Source: Novosphingobium decolorationis
GTDB taxonomy: Bacteria; Pseudomonadota; Alphaproteobacteria; Sphingomonadales; Sphingomonadaceae
Length of the DNA stretch: 64,000 bases
Direction: 5' to 3'
NCBI RefSeq assembly: GCF_018417475.1
Contig: NZ_CP054856.1
Span: 4,433,001-4,497,000, forward strand
In this document: positions 37,383 to 46,155 of the stretch, in pieces
Position numbering within the stretch: the first letter of the stretch is position 1
Layout: each line of letters opens with the position of its first letter
Program-made: the position numbers and the translations under genes
The notes under the pieces: model-generated
Databases searched by the model: none
What the model saw: only the letters and a program-made list of their open reading frames with translations
What the model was told of the DNA's origin: nothing

Positions 37383-38618
37383 TCAGTTCATCGCAAGGAT
37401 CAGGTTCTTGACCTGGGGGTAGACCTGCTTTTCCCACTTCGAGCCCGAGAAGGTGCCGTAGTGGCCCACGCCCGGCTGGAGGTGGTGCTGCTTCAGGTGC
37501 GGGCGCAGGCTCGTGCACAGGAGGTGCGCGGCCGCGGTCTGGCCCACCGCGCAGATATCGTCACGCTCCCCCTCGACGGTGAGGAGGGCGGTCTTGCGGA
37601 TCGCGCCGCAGTCCACCGGCTCGCCCCGGAAGGTCAGCTCGCCCTTGGCAAGGAGCGCGCGCTGGAACACCTTGTCGATGGTCTCGAGGTAGAACTCCTC
37701 GGTGAGGTCGAGCACCGCGAAGTACTCGTCGTAGAAGCTCTCGATCTTGGTGACGGCGGCGGTGTCCTCGTCGGCGAGCGCCTGGTAGAGCTTGCGGAAC
37801 TGGTCGATGTGGCGACCCATGTTCATCGACATGAAGGCGGTGAGCTGGAGGAAGCCGGGATAGACCCGCCGCCCGGCCCCGCGATGGCGCCAGGGTACGG
37901 TCTGGATCATGTTCGCGGCGAACCAGTCGTAGGAATTGGTGGTCGCAAGCTCGTTCACCAGCGTGGGCGATTCGCGCACGTCGATCGGCCCGCCCATCAG
38001 CGTCATCGTGCGCGGCTGGCAGGGGTCATCGTCCCCCGCCATGATCGCCACCGCAGCCAGCACGGGGACACAGGGCTGGCACACGGCCAGCACGTTGGCC
38101 CCCTTGCGTGCGACCGGATCGCCCAGCTCCTGCAGGAAGGTGATGATGTAGTCGATATAGTCGTCGAGCCCGAAATCGCCGGCGGACAGCGGCACGTCGC
38201 GCGCGTTCTTCCAGTCGGTGATGTAGACGTCGTGGTCGCACAGCATGGTCTCGACCGTGTTGCGCAAAAGGGTCGAGAAGTGGCCCGAGATCGGCGCCAC
38301 GATCAGCACCTTGGGCTGGGGCACCGCGACATCGGGCTTGGCGAAGTGGAGGAGGTCGCCGAAGGGCAGGTCCATGAGCACTTCCTCGACAACCTGAGTC
38401 TCCCGGTTGCCGCAGGGTACGCTGTCGATGCCGTAGGACGGGCGCTTGTGCGTGATCGCGGCCTTTTCGTAGACTTCGGCCAGCGCGAAGAGGCGGCGGG
38501 CAAAGGGCATGTCTTTCGCGCCATCGAGCACCTCGTCGCGGAAGCGCCGCGCCATCTTCGCGGCAAACCGCGAGGGGGCGAGGAGATCGTTGGTGGCCTC
38601 ATAGGCGTCGTAAAGCAT
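37383..38618 (-). CDS. phaZ: Intracellular polyhydroxyalkanoate depolymerase
   Basis: Degrades stored PHB/PHA granules to hydroxy acids. The 411 residues start MLYDAYEATNDLLAPSRFAA and match the short-chain intracellular PhaZ family of Cupriavidus. The nucleophile is a cysteine: C183 in VLAVCQPCVPVLAA, where a serine lipase box would stand. The GVGHYGTFSGSKWEKQVYP end holds the catalytic His. The ATG at 38618 fits; the frame runs to 38774 without family sequence. Confidence 0.93.
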   Translation of the reverse strand: MLYDAYEATNDLLAPSRFAAKMARRFRDEVLDGAKDMPFARRLFALAEVYEKAAITHKRPSYGIDSVPCGNRETQVVEEVLMDLPFGDLLHFAKPDVAVPQPKVLIVAPISGHFSTLLRNTVETMLCDHDVYITDWKNARDVPLSAGDFGLDDYIDYIITFLQELGDPVARKGANVLAVCQPCVPVLAAVAIMAGDDDPCQPRTMTLMGGPIDVRESPTLVNELATTNSYDWFAANMIQTVPWRHRGAGRRVYPGFLQLTAFMSMNMGRHIDQFRKLYQALADEDTAAVTKIESFYDEYFAVLDLTEEFYLETIDKVFQRALLAKGELTFRGEPVDCGAIRKTALLTVEGERDDICAVGQTAAAHLLCTSLRPHLKQHHLQPGVGHYGTFSGSKWEKQVYPQVKNLILAMN

Positions 38619-38849
38619 GGGGCTTATCCCTTGTCTTCCGCGAGTGTCCCGCGCGTCATGCGCCGCGCTCCGTTGCCGGGTGACGCCACGCCCTTGCGCA
38701 GGCACGATGCACCCGTCATGCTGCGCTGCATCATTGCCGGATGCAAGCGAAACCGCCTTTCGTAAGAGAGGCATTTCCGCAGTGCGTCAAGCCCGCAGGA
38801 GTGATAGGCTCTCCGGTGAGCGGCCAGACGAGGAAGAAGGATACGAGCC

Positions 38850-39557
38850 ATGGTTGAGACGGCGTCCACGCCTGATGGCAAGGTGAAGGCAGGGGCCAAG
38901 GTGCCCGAGAAGGCAACTCTCACGATCTCCAGCAAGACCTATTCGGCCTGGTCGCTGCGCGGCTGGCTGATGTGCCGCCTGGCCGGGCTCGAGGTGATCG
39001 AGAAGCCGGTGCCCAACGACGCCAACAACCGGGCCGAACTGCTCCTGCTCTCGCCCTCGGTGCTGGTGCCGCGCCTTACCTACGATGGGGCGAGCGTGTG
39101 GGACGTCCTCGCCATTGCCGAGTTCCTGAACGAGGAATGCCCCGATGCCCACCTCTTCCCCGAAGACCGCATCGCGCGCGCCCACTGCCGCTCGGTCTCT
39201 GGCGAGATCCATTCGGGCTTCACCAACCTGCGCTCGGCGCTGCCGATGAACCTCAAGGTGCGCCACGACAGCTTTCCCGTCTTCTCGGGCGCGCGTCCTG
39301 ACATCGAGCGGGTCGAGGCGGTCTGGACCGAGTGCCTCGAAACCTACGGCGGGCCGTTCCTCTTCGGCGAGCACCCCACCGTGGCCGATGCCATGTACGC
39401 GCCCGTCGCCACCCGCTTCCTTACCTATGCGGTCGCCGTTTCCGCGCCGTGCCTTGCCTACTGCAAGACCATCACCGAGTGGGCGCCGATGGCCGAGTGG
39501 ATCGCCGCAGCCAAGGCCGAACCTGAGGAAATGGAAGAACTTGAAGTCGAATTCTAA
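38850..39557 (+). CDS. Glutathione S-transferase family protein
   Basis: 235 residues: an N-terminal thioredoxin-like domain (LTISSKTYSAWSLRGWLMCRLAGLEV, then LVPRLTYDGASVWDVLAIAEFLNEE) and a helical C-terminal domain (GGPFLFGEHPTVADAMYAPVATRFLTY). A short charged leader (about 22 residues) precedes the fold. The SKTYSAWSLRGW start resembles the YfcF/MauG-linked bacterial group. Substrate unknown. Confidence 0.88.
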   Translation: MVETASTPDGKVKAGAKVPEKATLTISSKTYSAWSLRGWLMCRLAGLEVIEKPVPNDANNRAELLLLSPSVLVPRLTYDGASVWDVLAIAEFLNEECPDAHLFPEDRIARAHCRSVSGEIHSGFTNLRSALPMNLKVRHDSFPVFSGARPDIERVEAVWTECLETYGGPFLFGEHPTVADAMYAPVATRFLTYAVAVSAPCLAYCKTITEWAPMAEWIAAAKAEPEEMEELEVEF

Positions 39558-39880
39558 AGTTCGGTCCAAAGAAGAATAATCAGGTCCGAGGGCCATCGCC
39601 CTCGGGCTCCCGATACCATCCACCTCACGCCCCGCGCGCTACCTCGGCTGAGAAGGGCGAGGTGGCCCATTTGGGGGTCAAGGGGTGATGACCCCTTGAA
39701 TCTACCTACTTCTTTCCTCGCTATTTCTGCGAGGAAACCTCCGCAAGTCTATTGAATTACGGCGATTTTGAGAGGTTCTTGGAACAAGGCGGTCGTTCCC
39801 GCTTTGTGAGGGGGTGTCGCTGTGCGCGGCGCCCTTGGCGCAGCCCGGCCATTTCCTCCTCCTGACATGGGATCGCCGCC
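39558..39880. other. 323-base gap with three consecutive hairpins
   Basis: No gene. Three inverted repeats follow one another: CCGAGGGC/GCCCTCGG near 39590-39607, TCAAGGGGT/ACCCCTTGA (39678-39686 and 39691-39699), and TTTCCTCGC/GCGAGGAAA (39713-39721 and 39729-39737). The first may terminate the GST gene. The others resemble small dispersed palindromes; the promoter of the next operon should lie to the right. Confidence 0.6.
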
Positions 39881-40306
39881 ATGCCTCCTTCTCATCGATT
39901 TCGTCCCGCTCCGGCGCGCGCGCTGCACCCGGTGCACGCTGCACTTCTGGCCGGATCCCTGCCGCTCTTTGCGGGCACGCTGCTGAGCGACTGGGCCTAT
40001 GCCGCCAGCTACGAGGTGCAGTGGACCAACTTTGCCTCCTGGCTCAACGCCGGTGCGCTCCTGTTCCTGGGGCTGGCGCTGGTGTTCGCGCTGGTGGATA
40101 CCATTCGCGGCCTTGGCCGGGGCATCATCTACCTCGTGCTGGTGGTGGTGACCTTCGCCATCGGGCTCGTCAATTCCTTCATCCACGCCAAGGACGGCTG
40201 GGCCTCGATGCCGACCGGCCTTGTCCTCTCGATCCTGGTGACGGGCCTGGCGCTCGTCGCGGTCTGGTTCGGCTTTGCCACGCTGCGCAAGGGAGAGACG
40301 GCATGA
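39881..40306 (+). CDS. DUF2231-family membrane protein
   Basis: A 141-residue protein with four transmembrane helices (LHPVHAALLAGSLPLFAGTLLSD, WLNAGALLFLGLALVFALVD, IYLVLVVVTFAIGLVNSFIHAKD, GLVLSILVTGLALVAVWFG). The LHPVH start and the length fit DUF2231. Its stop overlaps the start of the dehydrogenase-like gene (ATGA), so the two are translated together. Confidence 0.82.
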   Translation: MPPSHRFRPAPARALHPVHAALLAGSLPLFAGTLLSDWAYAASYEVQWTNFASWLNAGALLFLGLALVFALVDTIRGLGRGIIYLVLVVVTFAIGLVNSFIHAKDGWASMPTGLVLSILVTGLALVAVWFGFATLRKGETA

Positions 40307-41718
40307 GGGTACGTTCCTGCTTCGGCACGCTGGCGGCCTGCGCGGCGCTCACGGCCTGTTCGGGCGGCAGTGAGGCGCCCGAGTATGGCGAGAACCCGCA
40401 ACTTCCCGACACGCAGCGCGGGCTTCTGCCCAACATGGAGATCGCCAATCCCGCGTCCTGGGGCGATGCCCGGCCGCAGGTTCCCGAAGGTTACACGATT
40501 ACCGCCATCGCCACCGACCTCAAGGTGCCGCGCCAGAGCCTTGTGCTGCCCAATGGCGATATCCTGATTGCCGAGGGCAGCGGCGGCCATGCGCCCAAGC
40601 TTCGTCCCAAGGACATCATCGCAGGCTACATCAAGGCCAAGGGCAAGACCTCCGTGGAGGGCGGAAACCGCCTGACGCTGCTGCGCGATGGCGATGGCGA
40701 TGGCACCTACGAGGCGCGCAGTGTCTTTGCCGACGGGCTCGACGCGCCCTATGGCCTCGCCTTCGCGAACGGCATGATCTACGTCGCCAACCAGGGCGAG
40801 CTTGTGCGATTTACCTACCGGGACGGGCAGACCAGGGCCGATGCGCCGCCGATCCGGGTCACCAAGCTGCCCGAGAAGATCAACCACCACTGGACCAAGT
40901 CGCTGGCGGCGAGCCCGGACGGGCGTTTCCTCTATGTCGGCATCGGCTCGAACAGCAATGTGGGCGACCGGGGCATGGACGTGGAGGAGGATCGCGCGAT
41001 GGTCTGGCAGATCGACGCGCGCACCGGCATGCATCGCCCCTTTGCCACCGGCATCCGCAACCCGACTGCGCTCGCCTTCCGCCCGGGCAGCGACGAGCTC
41101 TGGGCGGTCGCCAACGAGCGCGACGAGCTGGGCGCGAATCTTGTGCCCGACTACCTGACCTCGGTACGCGACGGGGCGTTCTACGGCTGGCCCTACAGTT
41201 ACTGGGGGCAGAACGTGGACACCCGGGTCAAGCCCGCGCGGCCCGACCTCGTCGCCTCGGCGATCAAGCCCGACTACGCGCTGGGCGCCCATGTCGCGGC
41301 GTTGGGGGTCGCGTTCTCCGCCCCGATCATGGGGGAGCGCTTTGCCCAAGGTGCCTTCGTGGGTGAGCACGGCAGCTGGAACCGCAGCGATCCGGTGGGC
41401 TACAAGGTCGTTTTCGTGCCTTTCAGCAACGGGCGGCCGGCAGGCGATCCGGTCGATGTCGTCACCGGCTTTCGCGGCGAGGATGGCCTGACCCGGGGGC
41501 GTCCGGTAGGCGTGACCTTTGATCCGCGCGGCGCGCTCATCATCTGCGATGACCTGTCGAACACCGTCTGGCGGCTGGTGCCCGAGACACCGGGCAACCC
41601 GGAGGACTTCGTGCCGGCCGGGCGCACGCGGGCGGATGTGCTGGAAGAGGGGGAGGGTGGCGCCCGCGCGCCGGCCTCTGCCGTTGCGACGCCCGACAAT
41701 CTGCCCGGCGACCGCTGA
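40303..41718 (+). CDS. Sorbosone dehydrogenase-like PQQ beta-propeller lipoprotein
   Basis: 471 residues: lipoprotein signal with lipobox LTACSGG, then a six-bladed propeller of the L-sorbosone/soluble-glucose dehydrogenase family. Family segments include PYGLAFANGMIYVANQGELVRFTY, INHHWTKSLAASPDGRFLYVGIGSNSNVG, RPFATGIRNPTALAFRPG, NERDELGANLVPDYL and FVGEHGSWNRSDPVGYKV. PQQ binding is expected from the family. With the DUF2231 membrane protein it forms a two-gene operon that may pass electrons to the membrane, an inference. Confidence 0.88.
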   Translation: MRVRSCFGTLAACAALTACSGGSEAPEYGENPQLPDTQRGLLPNMEIANPASWGDARPQVPEGYTITAIATDLKVPRQSLVLPNGDILIAEGSGGHAPKLRPKDIIAGYIKAKGKTSVEGGNRLTLLRDGDGDGTYEARSVFADGLDAPYGLAFANGMIYVANQGELVRFTYRDGQTRADAPPIRVTKLPEKINHHWTKSLAASPDGRFLYVGIGSNSNVGDRGMDVEEDRAMVWQIDARTGMHRPFATGIRNPTALAFRPGSDELWAVANERDELGANLVPDYLTSVRDGAFYGWPYSYWGQNVDTRVKPARPDLVASAIKPDYALGAHVAALGVAFSAPIMGERFAQGAFVGEHGSWNRSDPVGYKVVFVPFSNGRPAGDPVDVVTGFRGEDGLTRGRPVGVTFDPRGALIICDDLSNTVWRLVPETPGNPEDFVPAGRTRADVLEEGEGGARAPASAVATPDNLPGDR

Positions 41719-41751
41719 GCGCCATCGGCCCGCACGCCGCAACGCGATTGC

Positions 41752-41777
41752 CCCGGTGGGGACTATTCCCCACCGGG
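41752..41777. terminator. Terminator between the dehydrogenase-like gene and flagellin
   Basis: A perfect 10-bp stem (41752-41761 with 41768-41777) and a six-base loop; the T-run is weak on both sides. Confidence 0.7.
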
Positions 41778-41814
41778 TGCTTTCGGGACCTGGTTGGTCT
41801 GAGGCTTGCCGCGC

Positions 41815-42639
41815 TTAGCGCAGGAGGCTCATCACGTTCTGCTGGGCCTGGTTGGCCTGGGCGATCATCGCCGTCGACGCCTGGCTGAGGATCTGCGCCT
41901 TGGCCATCGCGGTCGTTTCCACTGCGTAGTCGGCGTCCTCGATGCGGCTGCGGGCGTCGGAGAGGTTGGTCACCGTGCTGGTGAGGTTGTTGACCACCGA
42001 TTCGAGGCGGTTCTGGCCGGCGCCGAGCGAGGCGCGGGTGGCGTTCACTTCATCAAGCGCGGTGTCGACGTTGTCGAGCGTGGTCGTGGCGGTCGCTGCG
42101 GTCGAGACATCGAGCGCGGTGGCGTCGATCAGCGTGCCGTTGATCGCGGTGGAGGTCAGGGTGACCGTCTCGCCCGAGTTGGCGCCGGTCTGGATGTCGA
42201 AGGTCAGGTCGGTGCCCGAGGTGGTCGAGAACAGCGTGTTGCCGTTGAATTCGGACTGCGAGAGGACATCGTCGATCTGCTCGGTCAGCGCGGTCACTTC
42301 CTGCTGCATCGCGGTGCGGTCGGTGTTCTGGTAGGTGCCGGAGGCCGACTGGATGGCCAGTTCACGAACGCGCTGGAGCATGTTGGTGACTTCCGAAAGC
42401 GCGCCGTCGGCGGTCTGGGCAAGGCTGATGCCGTCGTTGGCGTTGCGCATGCCCTGGCTCATGCCGCGGATCTGCGAGGTCATCGAGGTCGAGATGGCAA
42501 GGCCTGCGGCATCGTCCTTGGCCGAGTTGATGCGCTTGCCGGTCGAGAGGCGTTCCATCGACACGCCGAGCATCTTGTTGGCGGCGATCGAGGCGTTCGA
42601 AGCACGGATGGCGGAGATGTTGGTGTTGATGACAGACAT
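41815..42639 (-). CDS. Flagellin (short form)
   Basis: The filament protein. Both conserved ends are complete: [50 protein letters not shown] at the N-terminus and [45 protein letters not shown] sequence at the C-terminus. At 274 residues the variable surface domain is nearly absent. No other flagellar gene is in the window, so it stands apart from the main flagellar cluster. On the minus strand TAAA (42725-42728) and ACCGTTCT (42703-42710) resemble a sigma-28 promoter with spacing one base short; weak evidence. Confidence 0.95.
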   Translation of the reverse strand: MSVINTNISAIRASNASIAANKMLGVSMERLSTGKRINSAKDDAAGLAISTSMTSQIRGMSQGMRNANDGISLAQTADGALSEVTNMLQRVRELAIQSASGTYQNTDRTAMQQEVTALTEQIDDVLSQSEFNGNTLFSTTSGTDLTFDIQTGANSGETVTLTSTAINGTLIDATALDVSTAATATTTLDNVDTALDEVNATRASLGAGQNRLESVVNNLTSTVTNLSDARSRIEDADYAVETTAMAKAQILSQASTAMIAQANQAQQNVMSLLR

Positions 42640-42861
42640 GATTTAATTCCCCAGTTTCAGAAAGTTGTGAGAGCGTTTGGTTGTTCGCTCCGGTCATGGG
42701 GAAGAACGGTGAGGCGGCGGGAGCTTTAAGGCGCCGTTCGCGTTTTTTCATGATCGGGGGCGCACGCAAGGCCGCTGCGATGGGGTGGAAGGCCCCCGAA
42801 AAGCGCGGGTTCCGGCGGCTTTCGCTTGATTGCCGAAAAAATCCCCCGCATGTCGTCTCGA

Positions 42862-42882
42862 GGGGCCTTCTGCCCCGTTTTT
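42862..42882 (+). terminator. Terminator-like hairpin just before the DUF808 start codon
   Basis: Stem GGGGC (42862-42866) with GCCCC (42872-42876), then G and five T. It ends 18 bases before the ATG at 42901 and just before its ribosome site, so it could act as an attenuator in the leader. The short stem makes this uncertain. Confidence 0.45.
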
Positions 42883-42900
42883 CATGAGGATCCCTTTACG

Positions 42901-43851
42901 ATGCCCACCGGTCTTGTCGCCCTTCTCGACGACGTTTCGGTCATTGCCCGCGCGGCCTCTGCCTCGATCGACGATGTCGGGGCGGGCGTGGCCAAGGCGG
43001 GGAGCAAGGCCGCGGGCGTGGTGATCGACGATGCCGCGGTGACGCCCGGCTACGTCACCGGCTTCACGCCCGACCGCGAACTGCCGATGATCTGGCGCAT
43101 CACCAAGGGCTCGATCTTCAACAAGCTGGTGATCCTGCTCCCCATCGCGCTGGTCCTGAGCGCCTTCCTGCCCCAGGCGATCACCCCGATCCTGATGGCG
43201 GGCGGCCTGTTTCTCTCCTTCGAGGGCGCGGAAAAGGTGATCGAGAAGCTCTCGGGCACCAAGCACGGCGAGACGCTGGAGGACGAGATCAAGGACCCGG
43301 TCGCCTTCGAGAAGGCGCGCACCAAGGGCGCGATCCGTACCGACCTCATCCTCTCGGCCGAGATCATGGCGATCGCGCTGTCCGAAGTCAGCGACGAGGG
43401 GCTGGTCACGCGCGCGATCACGCTGGCCATCGTCGGCCTCGTCATCACCTTCTGCGTCTATGGCGCGGTCGCCCTCATAGTGAAGATGGACGATGTCGGC
43501 CTGCACCTGGCGCGCAAGCCTTCCGAAATGGCGCAGGCCGTCGGGCGTTTCCTGCTGAAGGCGATGCCGATTGTACTCAAGGTGCTGAGCTTCGTGGGTA
43601 TGCTGGCGATGCTGTGGGTCGGCGGGGGCATCATCCTCCATGGCCTTGAGGAGCTGGGCCTGCCGGCTCCGGCGCATTTTGCCCACGGTGTCGAGCACGC
43701 GGTGGCGCAGGCGTCGGGGGCGCTGGGCGGGGTGACCGGCTGGGTGTCCTACGCCGTGGTGTCGGCGCTGCTCGGGCTGGTGCTGGGCACGATCATCGCG
43801 CTTGCCTTGCACATGTTCGCCAGGGATGAGGGCGGCGAAACGGCGCACTGA
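42901..43851 (+). CDS. DUF808/YedI-family membrane protein
   Basis: A 316-residue inner-membrane protein of unknown function. It starts MPTGLVALLDDVSVIARAASASIDDVGAGVAKAGSKAAGVVIDDAAVTPGYV, the family opening, and has about six hydrophobic helices, for example FNKLVILLPIALVLSAFLP, ITLAIVGLVITFCVYGAVAL and VLKVLSFVGMLAMLWVGGGIIL. A cytoplasmic loop with DPVAFEKARTKGAIRTDLILSAEIMAIAL is conserved. The start at 42901 has a GAGGA ribosome site; the frame runs upstream to 42826 through the leader hairpin. Confidence 0.88.
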   Translation: MPTGLVALLDDVSVIARAASASIDDVGAGVAKAGSKAAGVVIDDAAVTPGYVTGFTPDRELPMIWRITKGSIFNKLVILLPIALVLSAFLPQAITPILMAGGLFLSFEGAEKVIEKLSGTKHGETLEDEIKDPVAFEKARTKGAIRTDLILSAEIMAIALSEVSDEGLVTRAITLAIVGLVITFCVYGAVALIVKMDDVGLHLARKPSEMAQAVGRFLLKAMPIVLKVLSFVGMLAMLWVGGGIILHGLEELGLPAPAHFAHGVEHAVAQASGALGGVTGWVSYAVVSALLGLVLGTIIALALHMFARDEGGETAH

Positions 43852-43991
43852 TCGTTTAATAGTATACATAATGGCTGTGCGAAATTAGGACATATGTCTA
43901 TAATTAACCTTGTTTTTATTTAATTCAGACGATTCGCCCATTCGTGCTTAACTGCATTTAATTACTGTGGTTCGGAGAGAGTGGTGTGGGC

Positions 43992-44441
43992 ATGTCGATG
44001 GATAATCGGAATGAAGACGGGTATGTGGCGATGATGCGCGCGCGCGCCGCCATTGACGAACTGACGAAACTTCTCGAGGTGCAGGAGGAGGCAGGCGCGA
44101 ATGCACCGGCAACGCCGAAGTCACGGCTGGAGGCGGTCGCGAACCTCTACCGCGTGCGCCGTCTGCGCGACGAGATCCTGGGAAAGGACCTGTTCGGGGA
44201 GCCGACCTGGGACATCCTTCTGGATCTCTACGCGATGCACCAGCAGGGCCGCGAGTGCAGCGTGAAGTCGGTCTGCATCGCCTCGGCCGTGGCTCCGACA
44301 ACGGCGCTGCGCTGGTTCAACGTGCTGTTGCGCCAGGGCTTGTTGACGCGGCTGGACGATCCGCGCGACGGGCGCAGATCGATCGTGCATATCTCCGAGA
44401 AGGGGCTTCGCGCGATGGATGAAATTGTCGCGCGGATCTGA
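43992..44441 (+). CDS. MarR-like winged-helix regulator
   Basis: 149 residues: an N-terminal helix, then a winged-helix DNA-binding domain (PTWDILLDLYAMHQQGRECSVKSVCIASAVAPTTALRWFNVLLRQGLLTRLDDPRDGRRSIVHIS) with the DPRDGRR wing typical of MarR relatives. It is preceded by 130 bases of AT-rich DNA (43852-43985), the most AT-rich stretch here, with several TTAA tetramers. Starts 43986 (GTG), 43992 and 43998 are possible; 43992 is chosen. Targets unknown. Confidence 0.78.
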   Translation: MSMDNRNEDGYVAMMRARAAIDELTKLLEVQEEAGANAPATPKSRLEAVANLYRVRRLRDEILGKDLFGEPTWDILLDLYAMHQQGRECSVKSVCIASAVAPTTALRWFNVLLRQGLLTRLDDPRDGRRSIVHISEKGLRAMDEIVARI

Positions 44442-44523
44442 GCGCGCGCTTTGCAAGAGTGATCGTGGCCGGATCGGTCCGAAGCGCGCTGTTCGCGGTT
44501 CGACCTCGCCGGCCGCGTCCTGA

Positions 44524-46083
44524 TCAGAATTCGGCCCAGTCGGCGTCGGTGGCTTCTTCGGGCTTGAGCGCGAGCGCGCCCGAGGTGCGCGGCGCGGAGT
44601 AGGCCGCCGGTTCGGGAAGGGCGCGCGGCGCCGGCGCCGAGGCAGGCGGCACGACGCTCAAGGGGCTCCCGCCCGTCGTGCCGATATCCAGCTTGAACAT
44701 GCGCACCAGCTTGGCAAGGTCCTCGGCCTGTTGGGCGAGGTTGCGTGCGGCCGCGGTGGTCTCCTCGACCATGGCCGCGTTCTGCTGGGTCATGCGGTCC
44801 ATGTCGCCAATGGCCGAATTGACCTGGCCCAGCTGCCCGGCCTGGTTCTGAGAGTTCTCCGAGATCTGCGCGGCGAGCCCGGTGATGCCCGAGACTTTGT
44901 CGACAATGCGGCGGAACACCTCGCCGGTACGGCCCACGAGCGCGACGCCGCGCCCGACCTGCTGTTCGGACGAGCCGATGAGGTCCTTGATGTTCTGCGC
45001 CGCTTCCGCCGAGCGCTGCGCGAGCGCGCGCACTTCGTTGGCGACGACCGCAAAGCCCTTGCCCGCATCGCCGGCGCGGGCGGCCTCGACCCCGGCGTTC
45101 AGCGCGAGGAGGTTGGTCTGGAAGGCAATCGAATCGATGACGTTGACGAAGGCGCCGATTTCCTGGGCGGACTTCTGGATACCGTCCATCGCCTCGACCG
45201 CTTCCTCGACGACCTGGCCGCCTTCGCGCGCCTCGGCTTCGGCCTCGGAGACCGAACGGTTGACCTCGCTCGCCCCTTGCGCGGAGGTCTGCACGCCGTT
45301 GGTGAGCTGGTCGAGCGCGGCGGCCGATTCCTCGAGCGCGGCGGCCTGGCTTTCGGTGCGCTGCGAGAGGTCATCGCTCGCCGCCCGGATTTCCGAGGCA
45401 CCGACGCGGATCTGCTCGGAGGAGGCGGCGACCGCGCCCAGGGTCTGGGCGATGCAGTCGCACATCGCGGCGAAGTCGGACTGGATCTGCTCGAAACCGG
45501 CGGGCAGTTCGCCCAGCTGGGTGGTGAGATCCCCCTGCGCGACGGTCTCGAGCGCGACGGACAGCGAGGAGAGCGTGGTTTCGCGGCTGTGATCCTGCGC
45601 GGCAAGATAAGCCGAGGTGGCGATGTCCACGTCCAGCAGCGCCACCTTGAGGAGGGTGCCCAGCCGCTTGGCGCGGGTCTTCATCAGGGGACCGGCAATC
45701 CCGGCGGTGATGTCGCGTTCGATCACTTCGGCGAGGATCTGCGCATAGGCGCCGATGTAGAACGTGGGCGGCAGGCCGATGCGGGCGTGGACCTGCCCGA
45801 TGCGTTCGGCGCGCGCCATGTAATTGCTGTCGATCCGGCCCGAGAACAGGTCGACCCAGTGGTCGAGCTGCTTGGCACGGGCGTGGTCCATGACGCTCTG
45901 CGACTTGAAGAAGGCGGATCGGCGCCGGTCGGCCCGCACTACGGAATAGAACTTGTCGAGGACGGCGGGCCCGACGCGGGAGATAAGCCGCGCGATCCCG
46001 CCGAACCGGGAATGGTCGGTTTCCGTCAGTGCGAACATTTCCAGCCGCTCGGAAATGTCCATCTTCGATGTCGGTTCAGACAT
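44524..46083 (-). CDS. Globin-coupled methyl-accepting chemotaxis protein
   Basis: A soluble chemoreceptor of 519 residues. The N-terminal 170 residues are a protoglobin-type sensor with the proximal heme His at H99 ([23 protein letters not shown]), as in HemAT. A HAMP-like linker and a long signalling coiled coil follow, with the tip [47 protein letters not shown]. The very end, DWAEF, fits the aromatic pentapeptide that tethers CheR/CheB. There is no transmembrane segment. Oxygen or gas sensing is inferred. The IS630 element sits 73 bases upstream and may have moved its promoter away. Confidence 0.93.
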   Translation of the reverse strand: MSEPTSKMDISERLEMFALTETDHSRFGGIARLISRVGPAVLDKFYSVVRADRRRSAFFKSQSVMDHARAKQLDHWVDLFSGRIDSNYMARAERIGQVHARIGLPPTFYIGAYAQILAEVIERDITAGIAGPLMKTRAKRLGTLLKVALLDVDIATSAYLAAQDHSRETTLSSLSVALETVAQGDLTTQLGELPAGFEQIQSDFAAMCDCIAQTLGAVAASSEQIRVGASEIRAASDDLSQRTESQAAALEESAAALDQLTNGVQTSAQGASEVNRSVSEAEAEAREGGQVVEEAVEAMDGIQKSAQEIGAFVNVIDSIAFQTNLLALNAGVEAARAGDAGKGFAVVANEVRALAQRSAEAAQNIKDLIGSSEQQVGRGVALVGRTGEVFRRIVDKVSGITGLAAQISENSQNQAGQLGQVNSAIGDMDRMTQQNAAMVEETTAAARNLAQQAEDLAKLVRMFKLDIGTTGGSPLSVVPPASAPAPRALPEPAAYSAPRTSGALALKPEEATDADWAEF

Positions 46084-46155
46084 GCCATGGCCTCGTTGGA
46101 TTTCGAAGCCTTGGTCCTAGGCGACCTTGTGGAATTTAGCGTAAGCAAGGGCTTA

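Noticed and set aside
42703..42728. Sigma-28 promoter of flagellin as a separate feature
   Set aside because: The two boxes are off by one base in spacing and the -10 fit is partial; kept only as a remark on the flagellin gene.
43900..43985. Possible CtrA sites (TTAA pairs) upstream of the MarR-like gene
   Set aside because: The pairs are six or twelve bases apart, not the seven of the CtrA consensus; the region is simply AT-rich.
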